Below, piece by piece: positions 60,681 to 64,000 of a stretch of DNA of 64,000 nt. The stretch's first letter is position 1; every line of letters starts with the position of its first letter. The position numbers and the translations under genes are program-made. The stretch is from Takifugu bimaculatus. Taxonomy: Eukaryota > Chordata > Actinopteri > Tetraodontiformes > Tetraodontidae. The stretch spans positions 117,501-181,500 of the forward strand of contig CP034992.1 of NCBI GenBank assembly GCA_004026145.2, read 5' to 3'. The notes under the pieces are model-generated. The model did not search any database, had not been told where the DNA came from, and saw nothing but the letters and a program-made list of their open reading frames with translations.

Positions 60681-63600
60681 TAAGTTTTAGATTTAAAAAA
60701 AATACCTAAACATAAAATACATTAAACTGCCTTTGGATCGTCATGACGGCATTTCCTTTGAACTGAAAATATGTTGCGTTTAAAATTACTCGGAAATGTC
60801 AATATCGAGAATCGTTGCGCCTTTACGGGGAATATGTTTTCGTTAGTGACTGTTGTGGATGCGAATTTAGATCATAATTAAATTATAATCTGAGTTTTAG
60901 ATTCAGTCTTGAGAGGTGCTTTTGTTACAACCGGTGAAAGCAATACAACTGATATCCTGTCTAAAAATGAAAACGCAAATTCATTTACTTAAGAACACTA
61001 AAGATTGTGTGGTATCCGTCGAATAATAACAATTTCTCAGTTATCTCAGTTGCTACCCAAGAGTTGCATTATTTTTCTGCACTTCAGGTTATAACACTTT
61101 GCCACCCTAACGTAATAACGTCTGTTCGATTTCCGATTTTTTGGGCGGTATGGAAATGCAACATTAATTTTTATTGAGATCACTTCCTCTTGTTGTTGTG
61201 TTTTTGAAAATATATTTTCCTGCAGCTTGGTCTCATTTACATAATTTACTGTTTAGTCAACATCACACGCTCCGGTCGTTTTGTCCTTAACAAATACAAG
61301 CACAAAGCAAGATAGATTTAAACTGATGTCTACCGCCTATGATAAAGGATTATAGGTTGTTGTCTCGTAGCGTTGAGAGATTTTAGACTGCACATGCGTC
61401 AAATAAAAGCAAACAAATGCTGCAGCCTGCATCAGATGGGGAGTGAAATAAGGTGTGGAAATCAACAAATAAAGGAGTGCAAACATGCAGTTATAGAGCT
61501 GCTGACTGTCCTCAGTAGAGAAAACATCTTTGTTCCAAAGGTCACAAAATGTACATTTTTTTATAAAGTCTAAGTAGCACCAGTTACTGTAGTTTGGTTA
61601 GTGTAATTGGCCTCTGTGAATCTAAAAAGAAAGTGCAGGAAGCTGCGTGAGACTGCAGAGTTTAATAAACTAACCACTATGAGGCAGCTTTCCCCAACAA
61701 TGCATCAAATGTCAAACGTTTTCAGGCCAAGGCTCACTGTTGGGGCAGAAATTAGATTTCCTTCTCCAACTGTCACCATTGACCTCTGGAGCCTTTATAA
61801 AAGAACAATGAAACAGCAGCAGGGTGGCAGATTCCAGTGTTGCCACTATATGAAATATTTAGCCTGTGGATGCTGATAATAACATGAACATAATAATAAC
61901 AATAAAGACATTTATTTAAAACAGTGTAAGTTAAGTGTAAAAAATAAGATATGCAAATATTCACGTCTCTGAAGTGGTGATTACGGAGAATTTAAACGGG
62001 CTAGCACCTTTTCCCACCAGCTTATTCCTCAAAGTTGAAGATAAAATGAAATGTTCCTGCAGCAAAACACGCAGTGATGACAGCCAGTCGGAAAACAGCA
62101 TCACTTCTTTGACAAAAGGCAACAATTGCAAACATGATTTTTAGTGCTTTAGATTTTCTTTATGTCTTTTTTTGAATTGTTGCACATAATACGACAAGAC
62201 AGAGGGAAACAAAGGGCAGGTTCAAAATATATTTCAAAAACACGCAAACACGTTTGACAGAGAAAAGGATCAGAATGCGCTCAGGGCCGTGAGAAGAGGT
62301 TTTCTTGTCAGAGGAAATTTCAAAGGCAGTGCAGCATTTCTTACTGACAAAAGTCACTTTCACAGTGACGTGGTACGTTACAAGGCCACGGCTGTGTTGC
62401 ATTCCTGGACGGACAGCCTCTTCATCCCACTGTTCTCCTCTTCTGGCCTGCTGTCAGAAATCAGGGCCGTTCTTCCTTCATCGCTTCAGCCCTGATTAGT
62501 GAGAACAGGCTGAGAGCGTCGCAGTCAAACCATACGTGAGTTCTGTTGCAGCGTGGAAGCAAATATTTGAACTTCGTTCCTCCAGGCAAACAAAGCAACA
62601 CCAGCATGTAGAAATTCCCCAAATGTGCGCTGGCGGAGAGCTGCAGCTTCCTCTCTGCATTCCCCAGCTCTTGTAGCACGCTGCGGCGATGAACCGTTGA
62701 AACTGTCGGCAGTATTCTCGGGTTGGAAAAGTTACTGGCCTTGATTTAATTCTTCCTCCACCCACTCCGCTGTTGCACAGGGCACCGAACACACGAGTAC
62801 ATCTGAGAGTCAGTTCACCAGAAAAAGCGAGATTTGTCCCTGTAGATCAACACAAACACTTCAGAAATCACCTCCAACTGCAAAGATTTAGCTGAAACAG
62901 CATTTGAATTTTACATGTAATTAAGATTGTAATGACTGTGCAGCAGTGCCGCATCCTGTTTGGTTCCCAGTCTTAATGTCTGATGTGAGGCAGGTGACCA
63001 TATACAAACACAACGCAGAATCCCGTGAAAGATTTATAGTGTTTACCAGAAGTGGGTCACAGGATACATGCACGATGGAGCAGATCAGGAGTGGCCAGAA
63101 CCAGCCATGCCCGGAACTTTTTCATTTAAAATCTATATTTACAACTAATACCGGTAATATATCAAGAAAACTGAGCAAATGCTGTTTATTCACAGTACTT
63201 AAGTGTGTTTATTAGCGGTAGAAGCACCTTAGTAAATGATTTCAGGTCTTTTCAAACACCGAATGCATCAGTTTGTGGATGCTCGGACGGCCCTGCTGCC
63301 TCTTTTTATTTATTTTTCAAAACTAGTTGAAAGCCTGTTTGCTAAAACCCCCCAGAGCTGTTTTGCAGACCGACGCCCCCCAAATTCATCATCAGCTCAA
63401 GTGGACTAATGGCTGCCTGAACGGGACTGTGGGACTTCCTCCCATCCGCGTGAACCTGTCGGGGCGGCTGAAACAGGTCAGTAACAAACAGCGCCACACC
63501 AAAAATGATTCAGCGTTTTCAATTTTATTTCTGCAAATAGGAAAATAGCATTTCTGGTATTCAAAAAACAAAATACTGTATATACAGCCCATGTTCAACC

Positions 63601-64000
63601 AAAAGCACAGGCGGGAGTGAAAGAGAAACAGAGGAGAGATGGGTAGAGAGACAGAGAGGGAGAGAGAGAGAGATTTGGATGATGGTGATTAGGGAATACA
63701 GGTCTGGATATAGGTCAGTAGAAGCAGCCTGGGGAGGCTCAGACACAAAGACAGCATTGATTCAGACAGATAAACACGTCTGCCCGTCTGTCCAGTGGGC
63801 TTTCACACAGACCAATGTTTTTACAAAGTGAGACTCAACGCCTCCATGATGCTAGAAACACAGATATAAACATGATTGCTGTGCACGGCGGCATGAATAA
63901 GTGCTTTACGTTAAGTGTTTACCAGAAGCACCAATGTTGTTCAAGCAGTAACCTGTGGTCAGCACTGTAGTCGTCTGTTTCTGAGGAAACAATCTAGATA
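60681..64000. other. Intergenic stretch right of elk4, no gene proven
   Basis: AT-rich to about 62.3 kb. No coding exon is recognised. A minus-strand AATAAA (TTTATT at 63524-63529) lies near the right edge and could end the 3' UTR of the next minus-strand gene; by human gene order that would be slc45a3, but no coding sequence for it lies in the window. A GA-rich tract is at 63640-63672. Confidence 0.4.

Overview
The window is teleost (ray-finned fish) nuclear DNA. Three vertebrate genes with GT-AG introns, many only 80-120 bp long, lie in its right half. The rest is non-coding sequence packed with (CA/TG)n and other microsatellites, several minisatellites and a non-autonomous hAT transposon. 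The species cannot be named from the sequence alone. From memory of human 1q32.1, the gene order CDK18 (+), MFSD4A (+), ELK4 (-) is the same there, and this supports the orthology calls.

Layout. Bases 1-2342 form a repeat-rich block: a degenerate TTAGGG-like tract, a duplicated 42-bp motif, a CAGA/GGCA tract and a 16-bp minisatellite that runs into a 100-N assembly gap. From about 2.34 to 28.6 kb I find no convincing coding exon. This stretch holds microsatellites, a purine-rich tract, an unassigned 130-codon minus-strand frame, a hAT-type MITE with a perfect 8-bp target duplication (15595-16388), a CTAT/CATC/CT compound array and a 32-bp higher-order minisatellite. At 28674-29069 there is a textbook core promoter (two inverted CCAAT boxes, GC box, TATA box) followed by a candidate 5' exon ending in GTGAGT. 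It is probably the distal first exon of cdk18. Its presumed intron (29070-37172) contains a 666-bp array of a 12-bp repeat.

Genes. cdk18 (15 coding exons, 37177-45745, +) encodes a 470-residue PCTAIRE-family kinase with all catalytic motifs. mfsd4a (9 coding exons, 49057-52702, +) encodes a 497-residue major facilitator superfamily membrane protein. elk4 (5 coding exons, 58388-55889, -) encodes a 461-residue ternary complex factor with ETS, B-box, SUMO, MAPK-docking and FxFP motifs. mfsd4a and elk4 converge on 52.7-55.9 kb, which should hold their 3' UTRs. The right edge (60.6-64 kb) holds a candidate elk4 first exon and possibly the 3' end of the next minus-strand gene. The three genes belong to different pathways (cell signalling kinase, transporter, serum-response transcription factor). 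Their proximity reflects old synteny, not an operon-like function.

I found no evidence of a new biological system. The most useful leads are the in-frame upstream ATG created by the predicted cdk18 splice, the telomere-like tract whose orientation is wrong for a chromosome end, the run of CTCF-like motifs through the gene block, and the intact MITE.
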